Assembly (NCBI RefSeq): GCF_000504205.1
Contig: NZ_AZAJ01000001.1
Location: forward strand, 1,586,879 to 1,650,878
Direction: 5' to 3'
Length of the DNA: 64,000 nucleotides
Origin: Methanolobus tindarius DSM 2278
GTDB lineage: Archaea > Halobacteriota > Methanosarcinia > Methanosarcinales > Methanosarcinaceae
A program made the translations under genes and the position numbers. Shown one piece after another: positions 47,238 through 55,705 of the stretch. The notes below the pieces were generated by a model that worked only from the letters and a program-made list of their open reading frames with translations, made no database searches and was not told the origin of the DNA. Every line of letters starts with the position of its first letter. The stretch's first letter is position 1.

Positions 47238-48056
47238 ATGTTTCTTAAAAACGAAAAAATAAAAATAACTGTGTCCGAGTTATCCATGTATTTTTCCTGC
47301 GCAAGGAAATTATATTATTCATGCCGCGGCCACGAGCAGTTCCATTCTTCCTCTCTTAGCTATATGGAACACCTCGTATTAAAAGAAGTAGCTATGAAGT
47401 ATTCTGATGTGTTGAAGAGCTCTTCGTCAAAAGACGATGTGTTATCCACAGACTTTGATTCACTTCTTTTGCAGACCATGGGTGACCTGACTATTATCTA
47501 TCCCGATGAAGTCTCAGGCTTTACTCAGGAAGAAATGAGTGAACTTGCAGAAACAGTTGGTTCCTATATGGCAGGAATACAGCAGAGTCTTTCAGAGCAG
47601 GTTGAAGACCCGGAAATCTCCAGAATTGCAAACCTGATATCCTCTTCAGATAATGAACCATATCTTCACTCTGAAAAACTGAATGTAACAGGTGTTCCTT
47701 ACAGGCTTCTCAGCATTGATGGTTCATTCGTTCCTGTGATAATAAAAACATCCAAAGCTCCTGAAAATGGTGTCTGGAACAACGACAGACTACATGTTAC
47801 CTCATTTGCAATGCTAGCAGAAGAAACCCATGGTGTTCCTATAAAATCCGCTGTTGTTATCTATGCAAAGTCAGGCAATTTCAGGAAGCTGAATATTCAT
47901 TCCAATGACCGAAGGCAGGTCTTGAAAGCCATTGGACGTGCAAGAAAGATAAAAGATGGTAAAATGCCGGATAAAACCGAGAGTGCACTGTGCGCCAGTT
48001 GTGAATTCACAGAGATGTGCAACGTGAAAGCTTCGCTTGCTTCAAAGTTATTATGA
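47238..48056 (+). CDS. Cas4-like PD-(D/E)XK protein, orphan and probably inactive nuclease
   Basis: About 272 residues with the Cas4/RecB-like iron-sulfur cysteines: one in MYFSCARKLYYS (near residue 18), three in CASCEFTEMC at the C-terminus. The central LLSIDGSFVPVIIKTSKAP corresponds to the nuclease core (D...[D/E]xK), but the glutamate position is Ile (VIIK), so cleavage is doubtful. No CRISPR array or other cas gene is in the window. I prefer ATG 47238: TATA-like DNA at 47204-47224 leaves little or no leader. An upstream ATG at 47178 is not in this frame and in-frame starts at 47172 or 47214 are weaker. It is divergent from the mevalonate regulator. Confidence 0.7.
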   Translation: MFLKNEKIKITVSELSMYFSCARKLYYSCRGHEQFHSSSLSYMEHLVLKEVAMKYSDVLKSSSSKDDVLSTDFDSLLLQTMGDLTIIYPDEVSGFTQEEMSELAETVGSYMAGIQQSLSEQVEDPEISRIANLISSSDNEPYLHSEKLNVTGVPYRLLSIDGSFVPVIIKTSKAPENGVWNNDRLHVTSFAMLAEETHGVPIKSAVVIYAKSGNFRKLNIHSNDRRQVLKAIGRARKIKDGKMPDKTESALCASCEFTEMCNVKASLASKLL

Positions 48057-48155
48057 GTGTTTGAATCAAAGAATCAGATGACTGGAATTTTTGATTTAGA
48101 GTTTGTGGTTATGTAGATTTATGATCGATCGTAGATTATGAATAACTTGAATGAT

Positions 48156-48357
48156 CCCGAAGGGTCCGGCGAAGCCGGCGTTTTCCCGTAAGAATAAACA
48201 AAATCATCTGAGTATCATTCCGAATATGTTCTTTTTAGAACACCTGTCTTCTTAATGGCATAAATGCAATTATCTTCTGTATGGAATCATTGGAATGTGC
48301 CGCCTTCGGCGGTTGGTTATTTTGTATCTAGTTAACAGGTTGTTTTTGTGGAAAAAA
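48156..48357 (-). repeat. Hairpin-bounded dispersed element, copy 2 (inverted relative to copy 1)
   Basis: Read on the plus strand: hairpin CCC-GAA-GGG (48156-48164), hairpin CCGGC-GAA-GCCGG (48166-48178), CGTTTTCCC, a divergent middle with a small GTTCT-TTTT-AGAAC hairpin, GGCATAAATGCAAT, ATTGGAATGTG, hairpin CCGCC-TTC-GGCGG (48300-48312), GGTTATTTTGTATCTAG and GTTGTTTTTGTGGAA. Each block is the reverse complement of copy 1 at 25055-25255, in the same order and with almost equal total length. It lies in the 756-base gap 48057-48812; the rest of that gap shows only A+T-rich DNA. Confidence 0.75.
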
Positions 48358-48812
48358 AGATCAAAGTTTGTATCACTTACATTTATATGATTTCTGCAGA
48401 GCTGAATTACCCGCTTTATCCGAAAAACCATGCACGCATCCGAATAAAATATTAGAAAAGACCAGCATATACCACTTGTTTTAGGGTGTTTTCTTCATGT
48501 AGCCTTATATTTGATGTGTCATTGATAACAATATACGCAAAGAGAGCATTATAATTAAGATGGCAAAACCGATTTTGGTAAGAGTCTTGATGATATCACA
48601 TCCTTCACAGCTATCTTCCAAGTTGCATTGTCTATAAATAAATTTGATGGTATTCTCGTTTTATTTTGGATTCAATAAGAATGAAAAATAAATTTATCCG
48701 AATGTTCACGATTTTGACTGGAAAATGGTGTCATTGACCGAAAATGCTCTATTTTTCAGAAAAGAGCACATTGCCAAAAAGCATTTATGACTTAAATATC
48801 TAGGTTGACAGA

Positions 48813-50717
48813 ATGTCCAAACCTCTTTATCTCGGCGAATTGCTCCTTTACTGGTGCCCTTCATGTAACGTTCCTGTACTCGGAAAAGAATGCTCCTGCG
48901 GGACAAAGACCAAACAGGTAACTATCACTCCTCCGGGAGATATAAGACCTGCTTTTCCATATGAAATTGAGCTTATCAATAAGATTTCTGTTGAACAATT
49001 CAGTGCACCGCTTATCACAGATCAGCGTACAGTAGTACTTAACAAATCTCCCTATGACGACCGTATGGAAGAGGTAATTGTAGACGGTGAGGTCATAGGC
49101 AGCATACGCTTTGAGCTTGAAAAACTCAAATGGACTCTTCTTCTGAGGATCAATGGTGCAAGGCGCATATTTGACAATGTGGATTACAAAACCCTGAAAA
49201 ATTGGGTTGTCATTGATGCAGGTGCCGAAAAGTTCATTCTGGGCGGTGCCAGTGTGCTTGCTCCGGGTATAAAAGATGCTGATCCATCTATTTTAGAAGC
49301 TGAAGAGGTAGTTGTTCTCACGCATGAAGGAAAAGTTCTTGGTGTCGGTCGCAGTCGTATGACCGGGGAAAAAATGCTCGAAAGAGGAAAGGGTGTTGGT
49401 GTAAAAGTGAGGTTCAAGGAAGAACCTGCTGAGATCACGGTTCCAGAGGGTGGACAAACCTGGGACGATGTTGTAAAAGCCAATGAGAACTACATGAACG
49501 ATTTCATAGAGCGTTCCCACAAGTTCATTAATAATGTATCTTCATCTGTAGATCGTCCGGTCACAGTATCCTATTCTGGAGGAAAGGATAGCCTTGCGGT
49601 TCTGCATCTTGTAAGCGAATGCCTTGATGACTATGACCTTCTGTTTGCAGACACAGGTATTGAGTTCCCTGAGACTGTAAAGAATGTCCATGATGTCGCA
49701 GAAACTTATGGCAAAACCCTGAATATGCTGAACTCTGGAAATGCTTTCTGGGATTCAGTTGACAGCTTCGGTCCTCCAAGTGTTGAGGTTCGCTGGTGCT
49801 GCAAGGTATGCAAACTTGGGCCAATTACCCAGATAATCAATGATAATTACGATAACGGTTGTCTCACTTTCATCGGTCAGAGGAAATATGAATCCGACAC
49901 AAGGGCAAAGAGTGAGCGTGTCTGGAAGAACCCATGGGTAGGCAATCAGGTAGCAGCAGCTCCTATACAGAACTGGACTGCAATGCATGTCTGGCTTTAC
50001 ATTTTCAAGAATGACCTGCTTTACAATCCTCTTTACGCTGAGGGGTTTGACAGAATCGGTTGCTGGCTATGTCCTTCATGTTCTGTTGCAGACCTTTACA
50101 GACTCAGGGAAACCCATTCTGAAATGGAGAAACAGCTCAATGACTACTTGCTTTCCTATGCAGAACGCATGGGTCTTTCAGAGGAATGGGTGAAGCACGG
50201 TTTCTGGAGATGGAAAGACCTGCCTGCTCCGTTGAAAGAGATTGCAAAGAAAAAAGGAATCAACCTTGTTCCACAAAGTAAGAATGAGTATAGTCTCAAT
50301 TTCACTGTAACCACAGGTTATCGTCCATGTAAGCAGGGTGGAATCTCTGCAGAAGGTGGTTTTGACGGGCCTGTTGATATCAACCGACTGGAACTCACCA
50401 GAATGCTTGAAGCGGTTGGAAACAGCTCGTATATGGAAGGTGTTGCAATGGTAACTGAAGACGAAGACCGTGCTCAGGTGTTTGCTTCAGGTAGCGTGAC
50501 TGCCAGAAGTGACTCTGACAAGTCTGCGCGCAGGCTCATGAGAAAGGTTGAACTTTCTGTCAGGAGAGCTCTTCTTTGTAGTGGCTGTGGAGTCTGTGTT
50601 GGCAAGTGCTCAGCCGGTGCCATAAACATAAAGAAGGGACTTGCTATCATTAATGACAGGTGTACACACTGTGGTCAGTGTATAAGTGTTTGTCCTGTTG
50701 TCAAATTCAATTCCTGA
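48813..50717 (+). CDS. PAPS-reductase-like protein with zinc ribbon, PUA and ferredoxin domains
   Basis: 634 residues in four parts. A zinc ribbon (YWCPSCNVPVLGKECSCG, about 14-30); a PUA-type RNA-binding domain (KFILGGASVLAPGIKDADPSI and GKVLGVGRSRM, about 148-205); a PP-loop PAPS-reductase domain with SYSGGKDSLAVLHL (about 252-265), DTGIEFPETV, RWCCKVCKLGP and GCWLCPSCS; and a C-terminal 2[4Fe-4S] ferredoxin (CSGCGVCVGKCSAG, CTHCGQCISVCP). The family is annotated as phosphoadenylylsulfate reductase in methanogens, but PUA plus cysteine pairs point to sulfur or nucleotide chemistry on RNA. The true substrate is unknown. It stands 51 bases before purH. Confidence 0.87.
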   Translation: MSKPLYLGELLLYWCPSCNVPVLGKECSCGTKTKQVTITPPGDIRPAFPYEIELINKISVEQFSAPLITDQRTVVLNKSPYDDRMEEVIVDGEVIGSIRFELEKLKWTLLLRINGARRIFDNVDYKTLKNWVVIDAGAEKFILGGASVLAPGIKDADPSILEAEEVVVLTHEGKVLGVGRSRMTGEKMLERGKGVGVKVRFKEEPAEITVPEGGQTWDDVVKANENYMNDFIERSHKFINNVSSSVDRPVTVSYSGGKDSLAVLHLVSECLDDYDLLFADTGIEFPETVKNVHDVAETYGKTLNMLNSGNAFWDSVDSFGPPSVEVRWCCKVCKLGPITQIINDNYDNGCLTFIGQRKYESDTRAKSERVWKNPWVGNQVAAAPIQNWTAMHVWLYIFKNDLLYNPLYAEGFDRIGCWLCPSCSVADLYRLRETHSEMEKQLNDYLLSYAERMGLSEEWVKHGFWRWKDLPAPLKEIAKKKGINLVPQSKNEYSLNFTVTTGYRPCKQGGISAEGGFDGPVDINRLELTRMLEAVGNSSYMEGVAMVTEDEDRAQVFASGSVTARSDSDKSARRLMRKVELSVRRALLCSGCGVCVGKCSAGAINIKKGLAIINDRCTHCGQCISVCPVVKFNS

Positions 50718-50768
50718 TCCAACCAGAAACCTTTTAGTATATATTCGCCAATCTTATACGGTGATTTT

Positions 50769-52385
50769 TTGGTAAAAAGAGCACTGCTCAGCGTTTCTGA
50801 TAAAACCGGAATTGTAGATTTTGCTCGTGGACTCGAAAAATTGGATATACAGATCATCTCTACCGGCGGAACTGCCCGCATGCTTCGTGACTCAGGTATT
50901 GAGGTCATGGACGTGTCAGATGTTACGGGCTTCCCGGAAATGATGGGCGGCAGGGTAAAAACTCTCCACCCCCGGATTCATGGTGGGATCCTTAGTATAA
51001 GGGACGACCATGATCATATGGGAGAGGCCCAGAAAGCAGAAGTAGAAATGATAGACCTTGTAGTGGTCAACCTTTATCCTTTTGAGGTCACGGTTTCAAA
51101 AGAAGGCGTATTGCTTGATGAAGCTATTGAAAACATTGACATTGGCGGACCTGCGATGCTCAGGTCAGCAGCTAAGAATTATCGTTATGTAAGCGTTGTA
51201 TGTGACCCTGATGATTACGGGCACATCTTAAAAGAGATCCGTTCAACAGGAGTCGTATCCCAGAAGACAAGAGAAGTGCTTGCTGTGAAGGCTTTCAGAC
51301 ACACAGCAGATTATGATGCTACTATAGACACATACCTGAGTAAGGAGCTTCTTGGAGAAGAAGTGTTGCGTCTAAGTTACAAGGATGGCGTAACCCTAAG
51401 ATATGGGGAGAACTGGCACCAGGCTGCTAAGTTCTACAAAGAGGACGGTGTAACCGGACCTTCACTTGCCAATGCAAAACAGCTTCATGGGAAAGAACTT
51501 TCCTATAACAACTACATTGATGCTGATAATGCACTCCAGACCGTTAAGGAATTATCCTGTTCCAATGCGGCAGTGGCAATTGTAAAGCACAATAATCCAT
51601 GCGGTCTTGCAACCGGCAACACTCTTTTGCAGGCACTCGGTGCAGCATGGGATGGCGATCCTATCTCAGCTTATGGAAGTATAATATGTACTAACACTGT
51701 TTTTGATCTAAAGGCAGCAGAGTTCCTCAATGGTAAATTCGTTGAAATTATTCTTGCTCCGGGATTTGAGCCGGATGCTCTTGAATATCTCAAGAACAAG
51801 AGTGCAAATCTCCGTCTGCTTGAATTGCCTGAACTTAACGAGCCATTCGAGGTTGAAAATACCTACAAGTTTGTTATCGGTGGTATACTTGAACAGTCCC
51901 GCAATGTAGGTATCTACGATAAATGGGATTGTGTGACAGAAACTCCGTATCCTGAAGATCTTCGTGCAGTTTCCGAGTTTGCCATGCATGCATGCAAATG
52001 TGTGAAATCAAACGCAGTTACCCTTGCATTTGAATATGTTGACGGATGTTACATGATGATTTCAATGGGTGCAGGACAGCCAAACAGGGTGGATTCAATC
52101 AGGAAACTTGCTGCTACAAAGGCACGTGAGAACCTGAAGGTCATGTACGACCGTGAGAGTCCTGAAATGTCATATGAGGACTATTGCAATGATGTGTTCG
52201 CTAAATGCGTAATGGCATCAGATGCATTCTTCCCGTTCGATGACAGTGTTGTGCATGCAGAAGAAAATGGTATAATGTATATTCTTTCACCCGGAGGATC
52301 CATCAGGGATCAGGAAGTCATTGATACAGCTAACAGATTGGGTGTATCACTGGTTTTCACAGGAATGAGACACTTCTTACATTGA
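50769..52385 (+). CDS. purH: Bifunctional AICAR formyltransferase/IMP cyclohydrolase
   Basis: Carries out the last two steps of IMP synthesis. 538 residues. The N-terminal MGS-like cyclohydrolase domain has SVSDKTGIVDFARGLEKL, STGGTARMLRDSGI and MGGRVKTLHPRIHGGIL (to about residue 190). The C-terminal formyltransferase domain has LRYGENWHQAA, GKELSYNNYIDADNAL, VKHNNPCGLA (catalytic Lys-His) and the end FPFDDSVVHA. The start is TTG 50769 with GGTGATT just upstream, as no ATG precedes the conserved ALLSVSDK. Confidence 0.95.
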   Translation: MVKRALLSVSDKTGIVDFARGLEKLDIQIISTGGTARMLRDSGIEVMDVSDVTGFPEMMGGRVKTLHPRIHGGILSIRDDHDHMGEAQKAEVEMIDLVVVNLYPFEVTVSKEGVLLDEAIENIDIGGPAMLRSAAKNYRYVSVVCDPDDYGHILKEIRSTGVVSQKTREVLAVKAFRHTADYDATIDTYLSKELLGEEVLRLSYKDGVTLRYGENWHQAAKFYKEDGVTGPSLANAKQLHGKELSYNNYIDADNALQTVKELSCSNAAVAIVKHNNPCGLATGNTLLQALGAAWDGDPISAYGSIICTNTVFDLKAAEFLNGKFVEIILAPGFEPDALEYLKNKSANLRLLELPELNEPFEVENTYKFVIGGILEQSRNVGIYDKWDCVTETPYPEDLRAVSEFAMHACKCVKSNAVTLAFEYVDGCYMMISMGAGQPNRVDSIRKLAATKARENLKVMYDRESPEMSYEDYCNDVFAKCVMASDAFFPFDDSVVHAEENGIMYILSPGGSIRDQEVIDTANRLGVSLVFTGMRHFLH

Positions 52386-52615
52386 AGTGTTTCTTTACTT
52401 TTTATTCTCCATTCCAATTATCTGGTAATTAATTTTTTTCAGTTTCTTTCCATTAAAATTGTATATAAATCAATTAAAATTTACTTGTGATATTTAAAAA
52501 TTGTCTTCTGCTACTTTTTAAGCAAAAACACTTATTACCCATTAAACAACTTTTATATAATTAACTTGGTAGTTGTTGGTTGGATAGAGTATTCAACGTA
52601 AAATGAGGTGGAAAC

Positions 52616-53401
52616 TTGAAGTCAAAGGGACTTTTAAGTATATTGACATTTTCCGAAAAAAGAAAGGATATATTGTTCTTACTTGAAGAAAAGTCATGTA
52701 CATTGTCCGATATAAAAGACTATTTTAATGTATCCTCTCCAGAAATTTCCCCGCGAATTAAGGAAATGCTGGAGCATAACCTGATAGAAAAAACAGATAA
52801 GGATTATCAGATTACTCCCATTGGAAAAGCTATAATCCACCATTTCAGACCTTTTCTGGATATTATTGAAACAATAGAGAAAAACGAGTCTTTCTGGGAA
52901 GAGCATTACCTGGAAGACATACCCCAGCATTTACTTAATGATCTCATAGCTTTGAAAGAATGCGATGTAGTATCAGGAAGCATAGAGAATATTTATGAGT
53001 CCCATAAAATATTTGTGGAAAATCTCCTCAGATCTACAACTATCAAAGGAGTCTCCTCTATATTTATCCCAACTTATCCTGATTTTGTAGTGGAGCTTGC
53101 TAATAAAGATGTGCCGACTTCCCTGATACTTACTGAAAATGTATTTCAAAAGGTAAGGGACGAGCACCGTGAAAAACTGGAGTTCTATTTGAATGCTTCA
53201 AAAACGGAGCTTTATGTCATAGACGATGTTAAACTTGCTTTTGTAGTTAGCGATATGTTTTTCTCCATGTCATTGTTCTTTAATCCTGATACTTATGATC
53301 CAAGGGATGATCTGGTAGGTTATGATAAGTCTGCAATAAAATGGGGAAGTGACCTTTTCGATTATTATCGTAACAAATCCCGCAAGGTCACATCTATCTG
53401 A
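52616..53401 (+). CDS. Winged-helix/DUF1724 regulator (Msr-like)
   Basis: 261 residues: an ArsR-like winged helix (KRKDILFLLEEKSCTLSDIKDYFNVSSPEISPRIKEML, about 15-55) and a DUF1724 domain in the second half (SSIFIPTYPDFVVELANKDVPTSLILTENVF ... DVKLAFVVSDMFFSMSLFF). Methanogen regulators with this plan, named Msr in Methanosarcina acetivorans, control methylotrophic methyltransferase genes. A link to the MtbA/MtmB genes at the window start is possible but unproven. The start is TTG 52616 with a good GAGGTGG 5 bases before it. A TATA-like TTTTATATAATT lies near 52550. It converges with the UbiA gene. Confidence 0.85.
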   Translation: MKSKGLLSILTFSEKRKDILFLLEEKSCTLSDIKDYFNVSSPEISPRIKEMLEHNLIEKTDKDYQITPIGKAIIHHFRPFLDIIETIEKNESFWEEHYLEDIPQHLLNDLIALKECDVVSGSIENIYESHKIFVENLLRSTTIKGVSSIFIPTYPDFVVELANKDVPTSLILTENVFQKVRDEHREKLEFYLNASKTELYVIDDVKLAFVVSDMFFSMSLFFNPDTYDPRDDLVGYDKSAIKWGSDLFDYYRNKSRKVTSI

Positions 53402-53404
53402 ATT

Positions 53405-54331
53405 TCAGGCTATAAGCCCGCTTGCAATTGTCCTGAGTCCAACTATGGTGGTTGATTCACCATCTATTAAGAACAGTCTTCTGGCAAGTCTGTTCTTTGT
53501 TTCAACTTCCACCGGTTCTGCAAAGCTCTTAATGTACAGCAGTCCGATGATGAAACTGTAGGCAAGTATTATAGGTTCAAAAGCCAGTGTTCCTGCAATA
53601 ATGGACATTAACAGTATAATGTGGGATAGGATATGCAGGCTGAACAACATTATTTTTGCTTTTTTTTGCCCGAGAACGACTGGTAGTGTTTTTATTCCTG
53701 CAAGTGTGTCACCCTTTATGTCCTTGAAATCATATATGGCAGAATTGACAAAGAGCTTGAGACCAAAGTAAACGAAGACTATAAAAGGTGCAATCATGTT
53801 GGCTGCGTAGATTCCTGCGATGCCTGCTATGAAAGCTCCCCATGTTGTGCCAACAACGATATTCTTCATCCCAAGTCCGCCTTTAAGCTTGAGATTGAAT
53901 TTGCCTATTTTTGCACCTTTGCTGTAAAGATAACCTGTTATTAGAGGGAGAAATGCAAAGAGTATAAGGCCATTTACCGTAAGAATAGCAGCTCCAATTA
54001 AAAAACATATAAGCGAAATTATCAGGGCAGTTTTCTTTGAAGCTCCCTTTAATTCAGGTCTGTTGGCCAGATCTTCTTCAGAATCCAATGCTCTGTCTAA
54101 AGTGTAGACTGCGTAAATTATCAATCCTCCTGCAAGACAGTTCAAAAAGACTGATTGTATGTGGAGCAACAGGAATGCAATATGTATTCTCAATGCTCCG
54201 GAAAATGAAACCAGTATGGAACTTTTAAGAAGATTGATAGTGGGAGTTGGATCAATGCGTGGCTGGTTGTAGTTTTGTTCGTATTTCTTTACTGGAAAAC
54301 CCGGAAGACTTATTGTACAGTTCGAGCTCAT
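53405..54331 (-). CDS. UbiA-family prenyltransferase
   Basis: 308-residue integral membrane protein with about eight hydrophobic helices. The first Asp-rich site is VYTLDRALDSEEDLANR (about residues 75-91), a variant of NDxxDxxxD, and the second is YDFKDIKGDTLAGIKTLPV (about 200-218), both binding Mg-prenyl diphosphate. Archaeal members make digeranylgeranylglyceryl phosphate or attach prenyl chains to quinone-like or phenazine carriers (methanophenazine in this order). The first motif is not the classical DGGGP synthase form, so the acceptor is open. Confidence 0.85.
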   Translation of the reverse strand: MSSNCTISLPGFPVKKYEQNYNQPRIDPTPTINLLKSSILVSFSGALRIHIAFLLLHIQSVFLNCLAGGLIIYAVYTLDRALDSEEDLANRPELKGASKKTALIISLICFLIGAAILTVNGLILFAFLPLITGYLYSKGAKIGKFNLKLKGGLGMKNIVVGTTWGAFIAGIAGIYAANMIAPFIVFVYFGLKLFVNSAIYDFKDIKGDTLAGIKTLPVVLGQKKAKIMLFSLHILSHIILLMSIIAGTLAFEPIILAYSFIIGLLYIKSFAEPVEVETKNRLARRLFLIDGESTTIVGLRTIASGLIA

Positions 54332-54702
54332 ATGAATAAAAGGGCTCTCGCTATCTAATATTATTTTTTGAGTATAATATTATACTAATAAACTACTAAA
54401 GCCAAAGCTACAATTGTTCAGACCGGATTAAAAACCAGCTATAAATGGCCTGCACCAGTTGTTTGTACCTGCAATACAGATGCCAGTGATGGCATCATCT
54501 TTGTAAACTTCCGTAATTATTCAGTTATTAATATTTATCTATATATAATTTTTGTAAGAGCTTGTTATACGGGTCATAAAAAAAGAGTTATTAAACTATT
54601 GTTAGTGGAAATTTAATATATATGTGAATAGTTTCATTCAAAAAAGTGCTTGCAAAGTTGGCGGATACATGAGTAACACTATTAAAATCTGCCATTTAAT
54701 TC
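54332..54702. other. Intergenic stretch with a perfect GNRA-type hairpin
   Basis: GATGCCA (54479-54485) pairs perfectly with TGGCATC (54490-54496) around the tetraloop GTGA. TATA-like sequences occur at about 54538-54549 and 54613-54620. A 24-codon frame begins at ATG 54669 and shows no family resemblance. Nothing else is seen. Confidence 0.35.
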
Positions 54703-55143
54703 ATGGGGTATGGTTACATGGTGGCATGCGGAAACAGAGATAGCACTTCTGGTTTGCATATAGTTCCAATATGTAATTTCCCGCTTAATAGAAAGTGTGT
54801 TCCTCCACACTACAGTTCTGATCATTCGGGTATTTCCCTTCATTTTTGTCTGATGGGATCAGAAAATGAGAATACACTCATTTCTCTCTGTAACTATATA
54901 GTTGATGTCCTGCAATCCGTATATCCTTTTGAAAGACATTTTTTATCCTCTTTTTCTTCCAGATTGCTTGACGAAGTAAAAAAGCATCCCTTTTACGTAA
55001 AAGGACCAAGGACAATGGTAGTTATTCTGATTGAATGGATCTCTTTTGCCACATTGATAGTATCCTTCAGAAACACGACTTCTGCGTATATAAATGTGAA
55101 GATCAACTCAATCGAGTGCCTCATCCCCTGTATCCTGCAATAA
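54703..55143 (+). CDS. Possible protein of 146 residues, doubtful
   Basis: An open frame from ATG 54703 with a plausible middle (LHFCLMGSENENTLISLCNYIVDVLQSVYPFERHFLSSFSSRLLDEV split over about residues 45-100) and a hydrophobic stretch TMVVILIEWISFATLIVSF. It has several cysteines, no recognised domain and no clear ribosome binding site, and its end overlaps the opposite-strand membrane gene by 36 bases. A TATA-like element lies about 85 bases upstream. It may be a real lineage-specific gene or chance. Confidence 0.25.
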   Translation: MGYGYMVACGNRDSTSGLHIVPICNFPLNRKCVPPHYSSDHSGISLHFCLMGSENENTLISLCNYIVDVLQSVYPFERHFLSSFSSRLLDEVKKHPFYVKGPRTMVVILIEWISFATLIVSFRNTTSAYINVKINSIECLIPCILQ

Positions 55144-55593
55144 TATGTATCCAAATGCTCCGAAAAACAGGGGAGCAATTGGCAGGGTCTTGAAACTGCT
55201 GTTCCATACTGCAAGAGAACTTATCAGTGAGAGGATACCGCATACTATTAGCATGTAAGCTGCTGTTTTTGTGTTGATTTCATTCTCAATTCTGTCTTTG
55301 AAAAGTTCATAAGCAGCCAGTCCTATGCATATTAAGGATGCAAGAATCCATCCAATAGTTCTTATGGATGGCAGGAAACCTCCCATGGAAAGCAGGGTCA
55401 TCTGCTTGATTATACTAACAAAGATCGTCCCGTAATTGATATCAAAATTAGCGTAGAATACAGAGAACTTAATTCCCCAACCTTCGGAATATGCAGAATA
55501 AAAATAAATTTCCCAGGGAATAGCCAGACATATGAATGGCATTATTTTTCTCAATTGTTTCATATCATCCGGTTTGATTCTCAAAAATCGCAT
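55108..55593 (-). CDS. Small integral membrane protein of unknown function
   Basis: 161 residues with four hydrophobic segments (around IMPFICLAIPWEIYFY, TIGWILASLICIGLAAYEL, AAYMLIVCGILSLISSLAVW and PLFFGAFGYILL) and a basic N-terminus MRFLRIKPDDMKQLRK. No catalytic motif is seen. It is divergent from phoU; on the minus strand TATA-like DNA lies at about 55615-55627. I do not recognise a family with confidence. Confidence 0.65.
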   Translation of the reverse strand: MRFLRIKPDDMKQLRKIMPFICLAIPWEIYFYSAYSEGWGIKFSVFYANFDINYGTIFVSIIKQMTLLSMGGFLPSIRTIGWILASLICIGLAAYELFKDRIENEINTKTAAYMLIVCGILSLISSLAVWNSSFKTLPIAPLFFGAFGYILLQDTGDEALD

Positions 55594-55705
55594 AGTTCCT
55601 TATTGTATAATACAAGATATATATTTTTGTACAAAGGGAAGTGCCTATATATTACATTGTGTTCTATATATTCAAGTAATCTATAAACATAAATGAGGGA
55701 TTTCA

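Noticed and set aside
47238-48056. CRISPR-Cas locus suggested by a Cas4-like gene
   Set aside because: No direct repeats with spacers and no cas1, cas2 or effector gene are seen within the window; the protein also lacks a full catalytic core.
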